In this document: positions 1 to 8,417 of the stretch, one piece after another
Numbering within the stretch: position 1 is the stretch's first letter
How the letters are laid out: each line of letters begins with the position of its first letter
The notes under the pieces: model-generated
Told to the model about the DNA's origin: nothing
The model's input: only the letters and a program-made list of their open reading frames with translations
Databases searched by the model: none
NCBI GenBank assembly: GCA_008704415.1
Contig: VXIS01000455.1
Coordinates: 1 to 29,520, forward strand
DNA: 29,520 bases
Direction: 5' to 3'
DNA from: Sphaerosporella brunnea
Lineage: Eukaryota; Ascomycota; Pezizomycetes; Pezizales; Pyronemataceae
Translations under genes and position numbers: made by a program

Positions 1-538
1 CGACCGTTATACCAGAACGTACCCGGTGGGTATATGAGGGGAGCACCTGTGACAAGACTTGATAAGTACCAAAGTTACTTCGGTAATTGGTCATCACGTC
101 ATAGCTACTGCGGCACTTCAATAGGGCATTCTAGGCATTAAAGCTTACGCGTTCAATCACGCCATAGCTGCAGAAGAGTGCCCGAGTTGGAGTGGGGGTT
201 ATCTATAATCCTTGGCTAGTCAAAGAAGCTTGGTACCCTTACGTGGCAATCGGGGCAATTGTTCGTCCGAGGATTGGAAATCAACTTTGAGACTCAAAGG
301 CGAATCCGTCAGGATATAACCCGTGAGATTTCCCTCAAGTTAAGAGACCACCAGAGTTAGCAGACATCATCGTTAGGATATTGTGAGGTTCAGCCTTAAC
401 AATATTGTCGTTTACACAATCTATATTCGTTTCGAAATCTTTATCCTATTTTCCCTTCGGTACGAATATACTCGTACCATTAGCGAATCTTTACCGATCC
501 CGTATCTGAAAGCTCTTCGCCCAACAAGTGTCTTTTCC
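1..538. other. Left edge, no gene recognised
   Basis: I see no supported gene here. A 75-codon open frame at 383-610 (+) is short, has no recognisable motif and no coding-like composition. The sequence is of mixed composition without obvious repeats, and it could be the end of an older mobile element continuing outside the window, but nothing visible proves that. Confidence 0.5.
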
Positions 539-970
539 TTAGAAAAGGATTACTGTTTGGCCTACCTTCCTTGTACGCGGTTTAGTGAACCTAGTGGTTT
601 TACACTCTAAACACTCGTTCTCTCGTTCCCCTCCACTTTCCTCCTCCTGTTCCTCTTCCTGTTCCTCACCCTCATCATTTTCCTTATCTTCCTCCAAAGC
701 CTCCCTTCCAGCTGTGGAGATTTGATGTAATTCAGGCTCGGCATCGCCGAGAGATTCACAATTGCCGCCGAGAAAACTGCTATCGCCGCGAGAACCACCG
801 CCGCCGAAAGAACCGCCGCCGCTGAGAGAACCGCCATCGACGAGAAAACCGCCGCCGCCGAGAGAATCGCCATCTGCGCTTCTGAGCCGCCAGCTTGTCG
901 TAGATGCAGGGTTCTTTTGTTTGCTCTGCCCATTGCTGTTGGTTCCTCCTGTCGTGTTGTTTGGGGGCAG
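539..970 (-). pseudogene. Open frame lacking a start codon: Gly/Ser-rich then acidic then basic; possible exon or gene remnant
   Basis: A 143-codon frame on the minus strand runs from just after an in-frame TAG (971-973) to a TAA at 539-541. It has no ATG of its own. The conceptual product goes from a polar N/T/S/Q segment to Gly/Ser-rich repeats (GDSLGGGG, GGSLSGGGS, GGGGSRGD), then a strongly acidic stretch (EEDKENDEGEEQEEE), then a short Cys/basic tail (ECLECKTT, KPRTRKVG). The sequence GAGCTAG before 970 could be a splice acceptor, which would make this a downstream exon, with its upstream part lying towards or inside the transposon that starts at 1316. The other two minus frames are also partly open because the DNA is a 15-bp-period GC repeat (about 770-880), so a non-coding origin is quite possible. 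No family recognised. Confidence 0.25.
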
Positions 971-1315
971 CTAGCTCAGGCATTGTGGATTTGGTGCTGA
1001 AAGTCATGACGAAAGAGGACTCAGGCTTTCTGTGCCGACATTATAACCTTCAAAGTATTGGCAGCTGGCTATAGCGGGGCCATGCTTGTTTTCGCTGGTC
1101 CAAGCTTTTCACAATGCATAGCGGCGATTTTTGAAAGCCAGCACGCAAGGGCGGGAACGGTGGGAGTGGAGCACATTGGATTGTAGAGCGCATCTGCTTT
1201 AGGTGGTTAATGTGTGTTTTGCTCTGAGTTCGGATGCCGGGACGCCGGCTTTTGTTGTGGTCGTCCATCTCCACCAACCGGGGATGTGCGACCCCGAGGT
1301 TTGTAGCTGCCTGCA
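971..1315. other. Flank of the large transposon, no gene seen
   Basis: No supported coding frame, RNA gene or repeat was found between the open frame ending at 970 and the transposon terminal repeat starting at 1316. A short frame at 1050-1316 (-) has no recognisable motif. Confidence 0.5.
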
Positions 1316-1389
1316 CTATCCCTTTTATCGATGGCTTAGCACTCCAAACTCCAGACCGGGGGGTCAGCGGTTAATGGGGGAGCGAGTGA
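1316..1389 (+). repeat. Left terminal inverted repeat
   Basis: It pairs with 8418-8492. The match starts at CTATCCCTTTTATCG and continues through ACTCCAA, CTCCAGACCGG, GCGGTTAATGG and ends near CGAGTGA. Several mismatches are A in this arm against G in the (reverse-complemented) right arm, plus one missing G in the G run near 1358-1362. Outside 1316 the similarity ends. Confidence 0.85.
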
Positions 1390-1442
1390 CGTCCAGTGAG
1401 TCGTCCCAACCTACCCCAACAACCTTTCCGCTGCCCACCACC

Positions 1443-1505
1443 CCGCCGCTTCCACGCCCACCACCCCCGCCGCTTCCACGCCCACCACCCCCGCCGCTTT
1501 CACCC
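1443..1505. repeat. 24-bp tandem repeat (about 2.6 copies)
   Basis: A CCGCCGCTTCCACGCCCACC-type unit starts at 1443, 1467 and 1491, period 24 bp. It is located just inside the left terminal repeat of the transposon and is C-rich on the plus strand. It encodes nothing recognisable. Confidence 0.8.
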
Positions 1506-1610
1506 ACATACCGCTGCATCCTGCTGCTGTAAATTTGGCCCGGTTTGTCCTCCGCTTGCAGAAATGAAATTTAGCTAACGAAACAAAGCAGGCTGAAACC
1601 TGAAGTTACG

Positions 1611-1702
1611 GCGGCTACTGCAAGAAATGCTCGAGGATTAGTTGTGGCTTCCTCTAAGGTACGGCTATTGCAAGGAATGCTCGAGGATCAGTTGTGGCTT
1701 CT
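1611..1702. repeat. Two-copy tandem repeat, period 50 bp
   Basis: The segment around GCAAGAAATGCTCGAGGATT (1620) recurs 50 bp downstream as GCAAGGAATGCTCGAGGATC (1670), each followed by AGTTGTGGCTTC. It lies within the left arm of the transposon; no function is apparent. Confidence 0.75.
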
Positions 1703-2127
1703 CCCTAGCACCCCTTCATGCTGTGTCTTTGGCTTCTGGGTAGTTTCTGGGCACGGCTGCTGTGACTGTTCTCTGGTAACGCGGAGAATATGACCCCCTT
1801 CCGAGACCTTCACAAGGCTCGGGGGCTGGGTGGTGACCATGCTCTGAAGCCTGAGGTTGAAAGGCCGAAGGTGAGGAGTATGATAGGCGCGGGTGGAGTA
1901 CCCAGTGATGCTTTTGCAGAGGGAAAACACTAAGAGGTTTCTTCCAGTTTATCTGTATGGACCCCCCGCAGCAGCCTCTCAGAGGTACGATTGCACACAT
2001 GAAGGAGGCAATGCTTAGGCGAGAACCATAACTGTGAGAGCACACTGACTACAGCATTTAGAAGTCTTCCTCTCATCGCTACCCCTTCCTTTGCCGTACC
2101 CTCCCTTTGCCGTACCCTCCTTCGTCA

Positions 2128-2434
2128 TTCAAACCTCCGAACCTGTATCGCATCCCATGCCGAGTCCTACGCCGAGTCCTGTGCCGAGCCTCTAAGGTTT
2201 GGGTACGCCTTTCCTACCACAACTCTGTTAGTTTTCATTTGATTGACTTGGGGTTTGAAGCTGCAGATTACTCACCGCATCCTCCACGCTCCCTCAACAA
2301 TCCAAACCTCCGAACCCGTGTTGCGTCCCACGCCGAGTCCTGTGCTGAGCCTCTATGTTCTGAGTACGTTTTTCCTGCCACAACTCTGTCAGTTTTCATC
2401 TGATTGACTTGGAGATTGAAGTGACAGACTATCT
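2128..2434 (-). repeat. Left subterminal repeat array (two units)
   Basis: Two units run in the orientation opposite to the right array. Each contains the conserved block read on the minus strand as GTCAATCNGATGAAAACTG (near 2224-2246 and 2387-2409), plus GAGGCTCGGC-like and GATGCGGTGAGTAATCTGCA-like blocks. The unit nearest the transposase (2387-2434) carries the variant AGTCTGTCACTTCAATC, which is also found in the innermost unit of the right array (near 6690), so the two arms mirror each other. Only one GAGCGTG-like heptamer (near 2285-2293) is present, so this arm may keep the unexpanded state. Confidence 0.85.
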
Positions 2435-2924
2435 GTGTTCTTGACCACCACCCCGCGCTGTCCACCACACCGCGCTATCCACCGTCACGCACTCTTAAAC
2501 ACAATACCCGAGCGGATTCCTTACGCAATGCTGCACTCTTGATAAAGGATTGAGAAGGACAAAAGATGAAAGGCAAATGTATGCAGCACACAATAATTAA
2601 TATCAACTCCACAAGCTCAAGGTGTGAATGGGAATTATGTTTCAACGAGGTTTATTCTTCAACTACCCTACATCAATCTTCCTGCTCTCCATCAATCTTC
2701 CTGCTTTCCATCAACCTCCCCGCTCTCCTGCAACCATCATACTTCGGAATTGAAGCGGGCCCGCCCCTCCCGCTTCCCCCATGCGTACAACTCAACTATT
2801 TTGAGTCATGGGTCCCTTACCAAATTGCGAACGCCTTCTCCAAGCTGTGGATGGATTTAGCGGCCCTTCCATCAAGGGTATGAGCTCGAGTTTAACGTCC
2901 TCTGTAAACGGCTCTCCCCTCGTA
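2435..2924. other. Transposon left-arm spacer, no gene seen
   Basis: A C-rich stretch (about 2440-2490) loosely matches the reverse complement of the G-rich sequence at 6400-6690. Open frames at 2566-2883 are low-complexity and motif-free. No supported gene. Confidence 0.5.
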
Positions 2925-2930
2925 AGGGTA

Positions 2931-3358
2931 TGAGCTGGGTTTACCGTCCCCTGTGACATGACACCTTGTCCAAGCTGATGATGGAGAAGGAGGCTCGCCC
3001 ACGGAGGATATGAGCTGGGTTTACCGTCCCCTGTGACATGACACCTTGTCCAAGCTGATGATGGAGAAGGAGGCTCGCCCCCGGAGGGTATAAGCTGGGT
3101 TTACCGTCCCCTGTGACATGACACCTTGTCCAAGCTGATGATGGAGCAGGAGGCTCGCCCCGGGGGGGTATGAGCTGGGTTTACCGTCCCCTGTGACATG
3201 ACACCTTGTCCAAGCTGATGATGGAGAAAGAGGCTCGCCCCCGGAGGGTATGAGCTGGGTTTACCGTCCCCTGTGACATGACACCTTGTCCAAGCTGATG
3301 ATGGAGCAGGAGGCTCGCCCCTGGAGGGTATGAGCTGGGTTTACCGTCCCCTGTGACA
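2931..3358. repeat. 80-bp minisatellite, five full units plus a partial unit
   Basis: The block beginning TGAGCTGGGTTTACCGTCCC recurs at 2931, 3011, 3091 (first bases TAAG), 3171, 3251 and 3331, exactly 80 bp apart. The last unit breaks off after about 28 bp at 3358. A diverged half-unit (TGAGCTCGAGTTTAACGTCC) starts at 2881. Units are nearly identical, differing mainly at AGAAGG/AGCAGG/AGAAAG and around the CCCNCGGAGG junction. The array lies immediately 3' of the small minus-strand gene at 3391-3772. Confidence 0.95.
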
Positions 3359-3390
3359 CGAAAGGAACCAAACGCGACCGTTAAATGCCT

Positions 3391-3772
3391 TCATCTGGGA
3401 CGTGTACGGCCAATAGGAAGAACAAGGTTGTTCTCCTTATCCGAATCGCTATCATCCAGCTCGATTTCCTCTTCTTGTTCCTCTTGCCTAGTGGCTTCTT
3501 GTTGCGCCTGCCTGACAGCTTCTTCTTGTGCGTGCCTCGCTACTTCTGCTTCCCCTGTAGTGATGGTTAGTCAGTTTATGGAGTGTATTTCAAAATAAGT
3601 TCTTACGTTGTAATTGTTGGAATAGCTCGTAATCTTGGTCAACAATTTCCCGTTCATGAGCTCGGAGCTCAGCTAAAGAGCGGCGAAAGCGCTCATTTTG
3701 ACATCGTTGCTCGTGACGTCTAGCAATTTTGTAGGCACGCTGCTGGGCTCCGGAACGACGCTTTCTTGCCAT
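3391..3772 (-). CDS. Small two-exon transposon-borne gene, basic/coiled-coil protein with acidic tail (109 aa)
   Basis: Exon 1 is 3772-3607 and exon 2 is 3554-3391. Between them lies a 52-nt intron (3555-3606) with a GTAAGA donor, an ACTGACTAAC branch region and a CTACAG acceptor. Splicing is phase 1 and fuses two open frames exactly, giving 110 codons including the stop. Residues 1-25 are very basic (MARKRRS, KIARRHEQR). A long charged helix follows, rich in Gln, Glu, Arg and Ala (ELRAHEREI, RHAQEEAVRQAQQEATRQEE), and an acidic patch near the C-terminus contains DDSDSDKENN. The ATG sits in ACCATGG. An A/T-rich AATAAATACC element lies about 65-70 bp upstream on the minus strand. The gene is divergent from the transposase, with 343 bp between the two start codons. 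The family is not recognised. A DNA-binding or transposase-partner role would fit the composition and position but is inference. Unspliced, the frame stops after 60 codons. Confidence 0.6.
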
Positions 3773-4115
3773 GGTAGGATAGACTGAGAGATGGAGTTGA
3801 GGTTGATGTAGAAGTGAATAGAAGGGATTTGTGTACGGTATTTATTCTTTTGGAGGAAGTGAAGGAGGGCACTTCAGGTGGCTCCCTCGCTCCTCCAGCT
3901 GACACTCTCGCTCCCCCCGCGGGACACAGCTGCAGCCCCCTATTCTGCTCCACTTACTATTTTCTAGTTGAAGCTAGGGAGAAAGAAGTAATCACTCCCT
4001 GTGGCTTCGGATCAATACACTAAATATGGTAATACCTAGCGAGATGCATCTTTATCTTTTCTTCACCCGAGCTGAAGGAAAGAAGATTCAACACACCACC
4101 ATCGCCATCACCACC
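3773..4115. promoter_or_regulatory. Shared intergenic region between accessory gene and transposase
   Basis: These 343 bp separate the two divergent start codons inside the transposon, so they probably hold both promoters. On the minus strand an AATAAATACC sequence lies about 65-70 bp before the small gene's ATG. On the plus strand a CACTAAATATGG sequence lies about 95 bp before the preferred transposase start. No experimentally defined motif is recognisable. Confidence 0.4.
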
Positions 4116-6380
4116 ATGCAGCCTTCCACAACAATTCAGGAGATCGACGAATCCAGATACGAAGATTCAGAAGAGACAGATGAGGAGGATTGGGATGATG
4201 CAGACTCGGAAATGGATGAGGAAGCAGAAGCGGCAGACGTTCCAGAATATCAATCCTACGGGCTTGCCGGTGAAAATATTGAAATTGATTCAATTACGAA
4301 GGAAAGATGGCCTGACACGTACACACCGCCAAGCCTTGATAAGGCATGCGACAAAGATTTTACTCCTTTTACGTCACAGCATAGCCGCCACGATGCAAAG
4401 TCTTCACTTCCACCAAATCATGAGCTCGACAGTCCCCTTGCATATTTTCTCCTTTTTTTTTCCGCTGACATAATGAATTATATTGTAGCTAGTACTAATC
4501 AGTATGCTACGTCACACCCATCTCGCCAAGGACCATCATCACGAGAATGGCATGCCGTCACGGCTCAAGAGCTTTATCGCTGGGTTGCGCTGCTTATTTA
4601 CATGTCGGTTGTTCACAACAGCGGAAGCGAAAAGGTCGTTGACCAGTATTGGAGTTTAAACGACTTGACGTGTCATCTACCGATGAAGCACATGAGTCTA
4701 CGCCGCTTTGAGCAAATCAAACGTTATTTGCATATCTCGCAGCCAGAAAACCCACCCGTCCAGCCGACCGTTTATCCGCCTACACACCGCAAAAGAAAGG
4801 CTTCTCAGGCTACCCAACCTATGGTGTACGACAAGCTAGAGCCTCTTGCTACACATGTAGTGACAGCCTCTAAAAAATATCTTCTCCCTGCTACAGAGCT
4901 TTCCTTAGACGAGATGATAGTCAAGTTTAAAGGGAGAAGTACAGACACCAACAAGTTTAAGAACAAGCCAATTAAAAAAGGACACAAAATATTTGCACTC
5001 TGTTGGAAGGGATACACTTGGGATTGGCGATACAGCTCTCGAACGCAGCATATCATTGGAGTTCCGCTGCAAAAAAAAGCTCGGCAGACAGAACCGGCAG
5101 GCAAAAAGGCGGCATGTAAAAAAGTGGCGGGTAAAAAAGCACCAGGCAAGAAAGCAGCAGGCACGAAAGCAGCAGACAACAAAGCTGCAGGTGACCAAGC
5201 TGCGGGTGACAAAGCTGCGGGTGACAAAGCTGCAGACGACGACAAAGCGGAAGACGATGATACAGAACACCCTCCTACCTCACAAATGGTGCTCCATCTG
5301 GCAAAGACGCTACCATATGATAGGTATTTGTTTCATATTTACATGGACAACTACTTTACAACAGTTCCACTCTTGTCAGATCTTCGCAAGCTTGGCATTG
5401 GTGCTGCTGGAACCACAAGGCAAAATGCAAAGGGATACCCGACAGAGCTTTCAGATGCGAAGCGTAGAAGGGAAGATTTGGAGTGGAACACTTTAAAGGC
5501 AAAGGTGGTGGGAGATGAACGTTCGCCAGTTTTATGTTTGCTTTGGATGGATAATAATTATGTCACCTTTATGACGACTATCCACAAGGTTCTCGGAAAG
5601 GAAAACTATGTAGTTTCCAAGCGAAGGCGTCACACAGGTACAACCAAAGCTGATAAGAACGCACAAAAGCACTACAACCCTGGTGAGAAGGAGAAGCTTT
5701 TCCCGATCCCAAGAGCAATCTGGGATTACAATCACTTCATGGGGGGAGTGGATATCCATGACCAAAAGCGAGCACATCTGTCCAGCCACCTCAGAACCCG
5801 AAGAAATTGGTTCTGTTTATTCTTCTGGCTACTTGATGTGATCATCATCAATGCACACATCTTGTATCGTGTGGCAAAGCAAGAGTCCGGTACACCCCTC
5901 AAGCACTTGATGAGCCAACGACAATTCCGCATGCGTCTTGTTGATGAACTCCTTAACACCTACAGTACCAAGCGCGTACAAGTCAGCATCACAGTTGACC
6001 CGGGGCAGCGCAGCTCCAACAATTTGGGCAGCTCCAAGAACATACCTGGACTCGATAAACCACTTGCACCTGGATCCCATAAGGCTGGCTCCTTGCCTAC
6101 TCGTGAAGGATCAAAGTCGCGTAAGAAAAAGGGTACCTGCACATATTGCAGAGTAGCCAGCAAGGACTTCGCATTGCAAGAGGTTTCGCTCAACACAAGT
6201 TTGAGGCCGTCACAAACCTCCAACTACTGCGACGATTGCAAGGTTTACCTTTGCCCGGACAAGTGCTGGAACGAATATCACACCAAGCGTGCAACGGTTG
6301 CTCAGCGTGCAACGGTAACGTCTGGAGAGCGTGGCAGTCGTGAAGAGGGCGAGATTGGTGGACATGATGGGGTAGTGTAG
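4116..6380 (+). CDS. PiggyBac-type transposase (DDE_Tnp_1_7 family), apparently intact
   Basis: Single exon. I prefer the ATG at 4116 (CACCACCATGC context, 754 aa); an in-frame ATG at 4026 would add 30 residues. Positions below count from 4026. Residues 40-75 are acidic (EETDEEDWDD, EMDEEAEAAD), as in other piggyBac N-termini. The catalytic core is recognisable: first Asp D295 in SLDEMIVKFKGRS, second D441 in YMDNYFT, third D576 in GGVDIHDQ, plus the conserved D579. Between the first two acidic residues lies an unusual Lys/Ala/Gly repeat (about 355-413). The C-terminus has a Cys-rich domain, C705-X2-C708-X26-C735-X2-C738-X4-C743-X3-C747-X4-H752, like the zinc-binding end-recognition domain of piggyBac. 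No stop or frameshift is seen, so it may be active; that is inference. The enzyme would act in the nucleus on the terminal repeats. Confidence 0.92.
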   Translation: MQPSTTIQEIDESRYEDSEETDEEDWDDADSEMDEEAEAADVPEYQSYGLAGENIEIDSITKERWPDTYTPPSLDKACDKDFTPFTSQHSRHDAKSSLPPNHELDSPLAYFLLFFSADIMNYIVASTNQYATSHPSRQGPSSREWHAVTAQELYRWVALLIYMSVVHNSGSEKVVDQYWSLNDLTCHLPMKHMSLRRFEQIKRYLHISQPENPPVQPTVYPPTHRKRKASQATQPMVYDKLEPLATHVVTASKKYLLPATELSLDEMIVKFKGRSTDTNKFKNKPIKKGHKIFALCWKGYTWDWRYSSRTQHIIGVPLQKKARQTEPAGKKAACKKVAGKKAPGKKAAGTKAADNKAAGDQAAGDKAAGDKAADDDKAEDDDTEHPPTSQMVLHLAKTLPYDRYLFHIYMDNYFTTVPLLSDLRKLGIGAAGTTRQNAKGYPTELSDAKRRREDLEWNTLKAKVVGDERSPVLCLLWMDNNYVTFMTTIHKVLGKENYVVSKRRRHTGTTKADKNAQKHYNPGEKEKLFPIPRAIWDYNHFMGGVDIHDQKRAHLSSHLRTRRNWFCLFFWLLDVIIINAHILYRVAKQESGTPLKHLMSQRQFRMRLVDELLNTYSTKRVQVSITVDPGQRSSNNLGSSKNIPGLDKPLAPGSHKAGSLPTREGSKSRKKKGTCTYCRVASKDFALQEVSLNTSLRPSQTSNYCDDCKVYLCPDKCWNEYHTKRATVAQRATVTSGERGSREEGEIGGHDGVV
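5086..5266 (+). repeat. In-frame 15-bp tandem repeat coding Lys/Ala/Gly pentapeptides inside the transposase
   Basis: About eleven degenerate five-residue units of the type (A/G)GKKA, then AGDKA/ADNKA, lie between catalytic residues D295 and D441. The basic GKKA units come first and acidic GDKAAD units follow. The repeat stays in frame and lies in a part of the core where piggyBac proteins normally have a loop, so it is probably an expanded surface linker. Confidence 0.85.
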
Positions 6381-6399
6381 AGCGTGGAGTTGTGGAGAC

Positions 6400-6610
6400 A
6401 GCGGGTTGGTTGAGAGGGCGGTGTTGGTGGAGAGGGCGGGGTTGGTCGAGAGTGTGGGATTGTGGAGACGGCGGGGTTGGTCGAGACAGCGGGGTTGGTC
6501 GAGACAGCGGGGTTGGTCGAGACAGCGGGGTTGGTCGAGATGGCGGGGTTGGTCGAGAGGGCGAGGTTGGTCGAGAGGGTGGGGTTGGTGGAGAGGCCGG
6601 GGTTTGTGCA
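6400..6610. repeat. 18-bp minisatellite GGGGTTGGTCGAGACAGC and variants
   Basis: The array begins just after the transposase stop codon, with diverged units containing GTTGGTGGAGAGGGCGG. It then becomes near-perfect 18-bp units between about 6474 and 6540 and decays again to about 6610. A C-rich counterpart in opposite orientation lies near 2440-2490 in the left arm. Confidence 0.9.
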
Positions 6611-6687
6611 AAGGCAGATGTCACGGAGAGCCTAAGGATGGTGGAGAGCACAAGGTGGTAGAAAGCGTGTCCGGGTAGAGCATGAGA

Positions 6688-8345
6688 TTGGTAGTCTGTC
6701 ACTTCAATCCTGAAGTCAATCGGATGAAAACTGATGGATTTGTGGCAGCAAAAGCGTACTCAAAACATAGAGGCTCGGCGTAGGACTCGGCGCGGGACGC
6801 GATGCGAGGTTTGGATCGTGGATGCGGTGGGTAATCTGCAGCTTCAAACCCCAAGTCAATCGGATGAAAACTGACGGAGTTGTGGCAGCAAAAGCGTACT
6901 CAAAACATAGAGGCTCGGCGTGGGACTCGGCGCGGGACTCGGGGTGGGTGGGACGCGATGCGGTGTTGGGAGCGTGGAGCGTGGAGCGTGGAGCGTGGAG
7001 CGTGGAGCGTGGAGCGTGGAGCGTGGAGCGTTGAGGATGCGGTAATCTGCAGCTTCAAACCCCAAGTCAATCAGATGAAAACTGACAGAGTTGTGGTAGC
7101 AAAACCGTACCCAAAACATAGAGGCTCGGCGTAGGACTCGGCGCGGGACGCGATGCGAGGTTTGGATCGTGGATGCGGTGGGTAATCTGCAGCTTCAAAC
7201 CCCAAGTCAATCGGATGAAAACTGACGGAGTTGTGGCAGCAAAAGCGTACTCAAAACATAGAGGCTCGGCGTGGGACTCGGCGCGGGACTCGGGGTGGGT
7301 GGGACGCGATGCGGTGTTGGGAGCGTGGAGCGTGGAGCGTGGAGCGTGGAGCGTGGAGCGTGGAGCGTGGAGCGTGGAGCGTGGAGCGTGGAGCGTTGAG
7401 GATGCGGTAATCTGCAGCTTCAAACCCCAAGTCAATCAGATGAAAACTGACAGAGTTGTGGTAGCAAAACCGTACCCAAAACATAGAGGCTCGGCGTAGG
7501 ACTCGGCGCGGGACGCGATGCGAGGTTTGGATCGTGGATGCGGTGGGTAATCTGCAGCTTCAAACCCCAAGTCAATCGGATGAAAACTGACGGAGTTGTG
7601 GCAGCAAAAGCGTACTCAAAACATAGAGGCTCGGCGTGGGACTCGGCGCGGGACTCGGGGTGGGTGGGACGCGATGCGGTGTTGGGAGCGTGGAGCGTGG
7701 AGCGTGGAGCGTGGAGCGTGGAGCGTGGAGCGTGGAGCGTAGAGCGTGGAGCGTGGAGCGTGGAGCGTTGAGGATGCGGTAATCTGCAGCTTCAAACCCC
7801 AAGTCAATCAGATGAAAACTGACAGAGTTGTGGTAGGAAAACCGTACCCAAAACATAGAGGCTCGGTGCAGGACTCGGCGCGGGACTCGGCGCGGGACGC
7901 GATACGGGGTTTGGATCGTGGATGCGGTGGGTAATCTGCAGCTTCAAACCCCAAGTCAATCGGATGAAAACTGACGGAGTTGTGGCAGCAAAAGCGTACT
8001 CAAAACATAGAGGCTCGGCGTGGGACTCGGCGCGGGACGCGATACGGGGTTTGGATCGTGGATGCGGTGGGTAATCTGCAGCTTCAAACCCCAAGTCAAT
8101 CGGATGAAAACTGACGGAGTTGTGGCAGCAAAAGCGTACTCAAAACATAGAGGCTCGGCGTGGGACTCGGCGCGGGACGCGATGCGGGGTTTGGAGCTTG
8201 GAGCGTGGAGCTTGGAGCGTGGAGCTTGGAGCATAGAGGATGCGGTGGGTAATCTGCAGCTTCAACTCCCAAGTCAATCAGATGAAAACTGGCAAAGTTA
8301 TGGCCGGAGAAGCATACTCAAAACATAGAGGCTCGGCGCAGGACG
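6688..8345 (+). repeat. Right subterminal repeat array (ten units, higher-order structure)
   Basis: The conserved block GTCAATCNGATGAAAACTG occurs ten times (near 6715, 6855, 7066, 7206, 7431, 7571, 7802, 7953, 8093, 8273). Each copy is followed by CAAAACATAGAGGCTCGG. The landmark GATGCGGTGGGTAATCTGC falls at 6821, 7172, 7537, 7921, 8061 and 8239. This gives three higher-order units of 351, 365 and 384 bp followed by shorter units of 140 and about 178 bp. The orientation is opposite to the two-unit array at 2128-2434. Several 90-110-codon frames run through it, but they simply translate the repeat. Confidence 0.95.
6970..7769 (+). repeat. Three GAGCGTG heptamer tracts inside the right array
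   Basis: Perfect runs of GAGCGTG, each ending in GAGCGTT, occur at 6970-7032 (8 full heptamers plus the end unit), 7321-7397 (10 plus end) and 7686-7769 (11 plus end, one unit altered to GAGCGTA). The difference of two heptamers (14 bp) exactly explains the change of the higher-order period from 351 to 365 bp. Confidence 0.9.
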
Positions 8346-8417
8346 CGACGCGGGTTATTGGAGCGTACTGCTAGCAGTCATGCTCGACTCTCACGTCGCG
8401 GCGCTCTATCATCCATA

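Noticed and set aside
607..1007. Two overlapping ATG frames on the minus strand (Ala-rich and Arg-rich)
   Set aside because: They are alternative readings of a 15-bp GC repeat; only the third frame gives a plausible product, and even that is uncertain.
1316..1389. RIP (repeat-induced point mutation) as the cause of differences between the terminal repeats
   Set aside because: Several mismatches are G-to-A in the left arm, but only one lies in the TpG/CpA context expected for RIP, and the transposase frame is undamaged.
2931..3358. Possible CRISPR array (regular 80-bp spacing)
   Set aside because: The whole 80-bp unit repeats without unique spacers, and the genome is eukaryotic; it is a minisatellite.
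6822..8328. Several 70-110-codon frames with repeated peptides
   Set aside because: They translate the repeat array and the GAGCGTG heptamers; they are nearly identical to each other because the DNA repeats.
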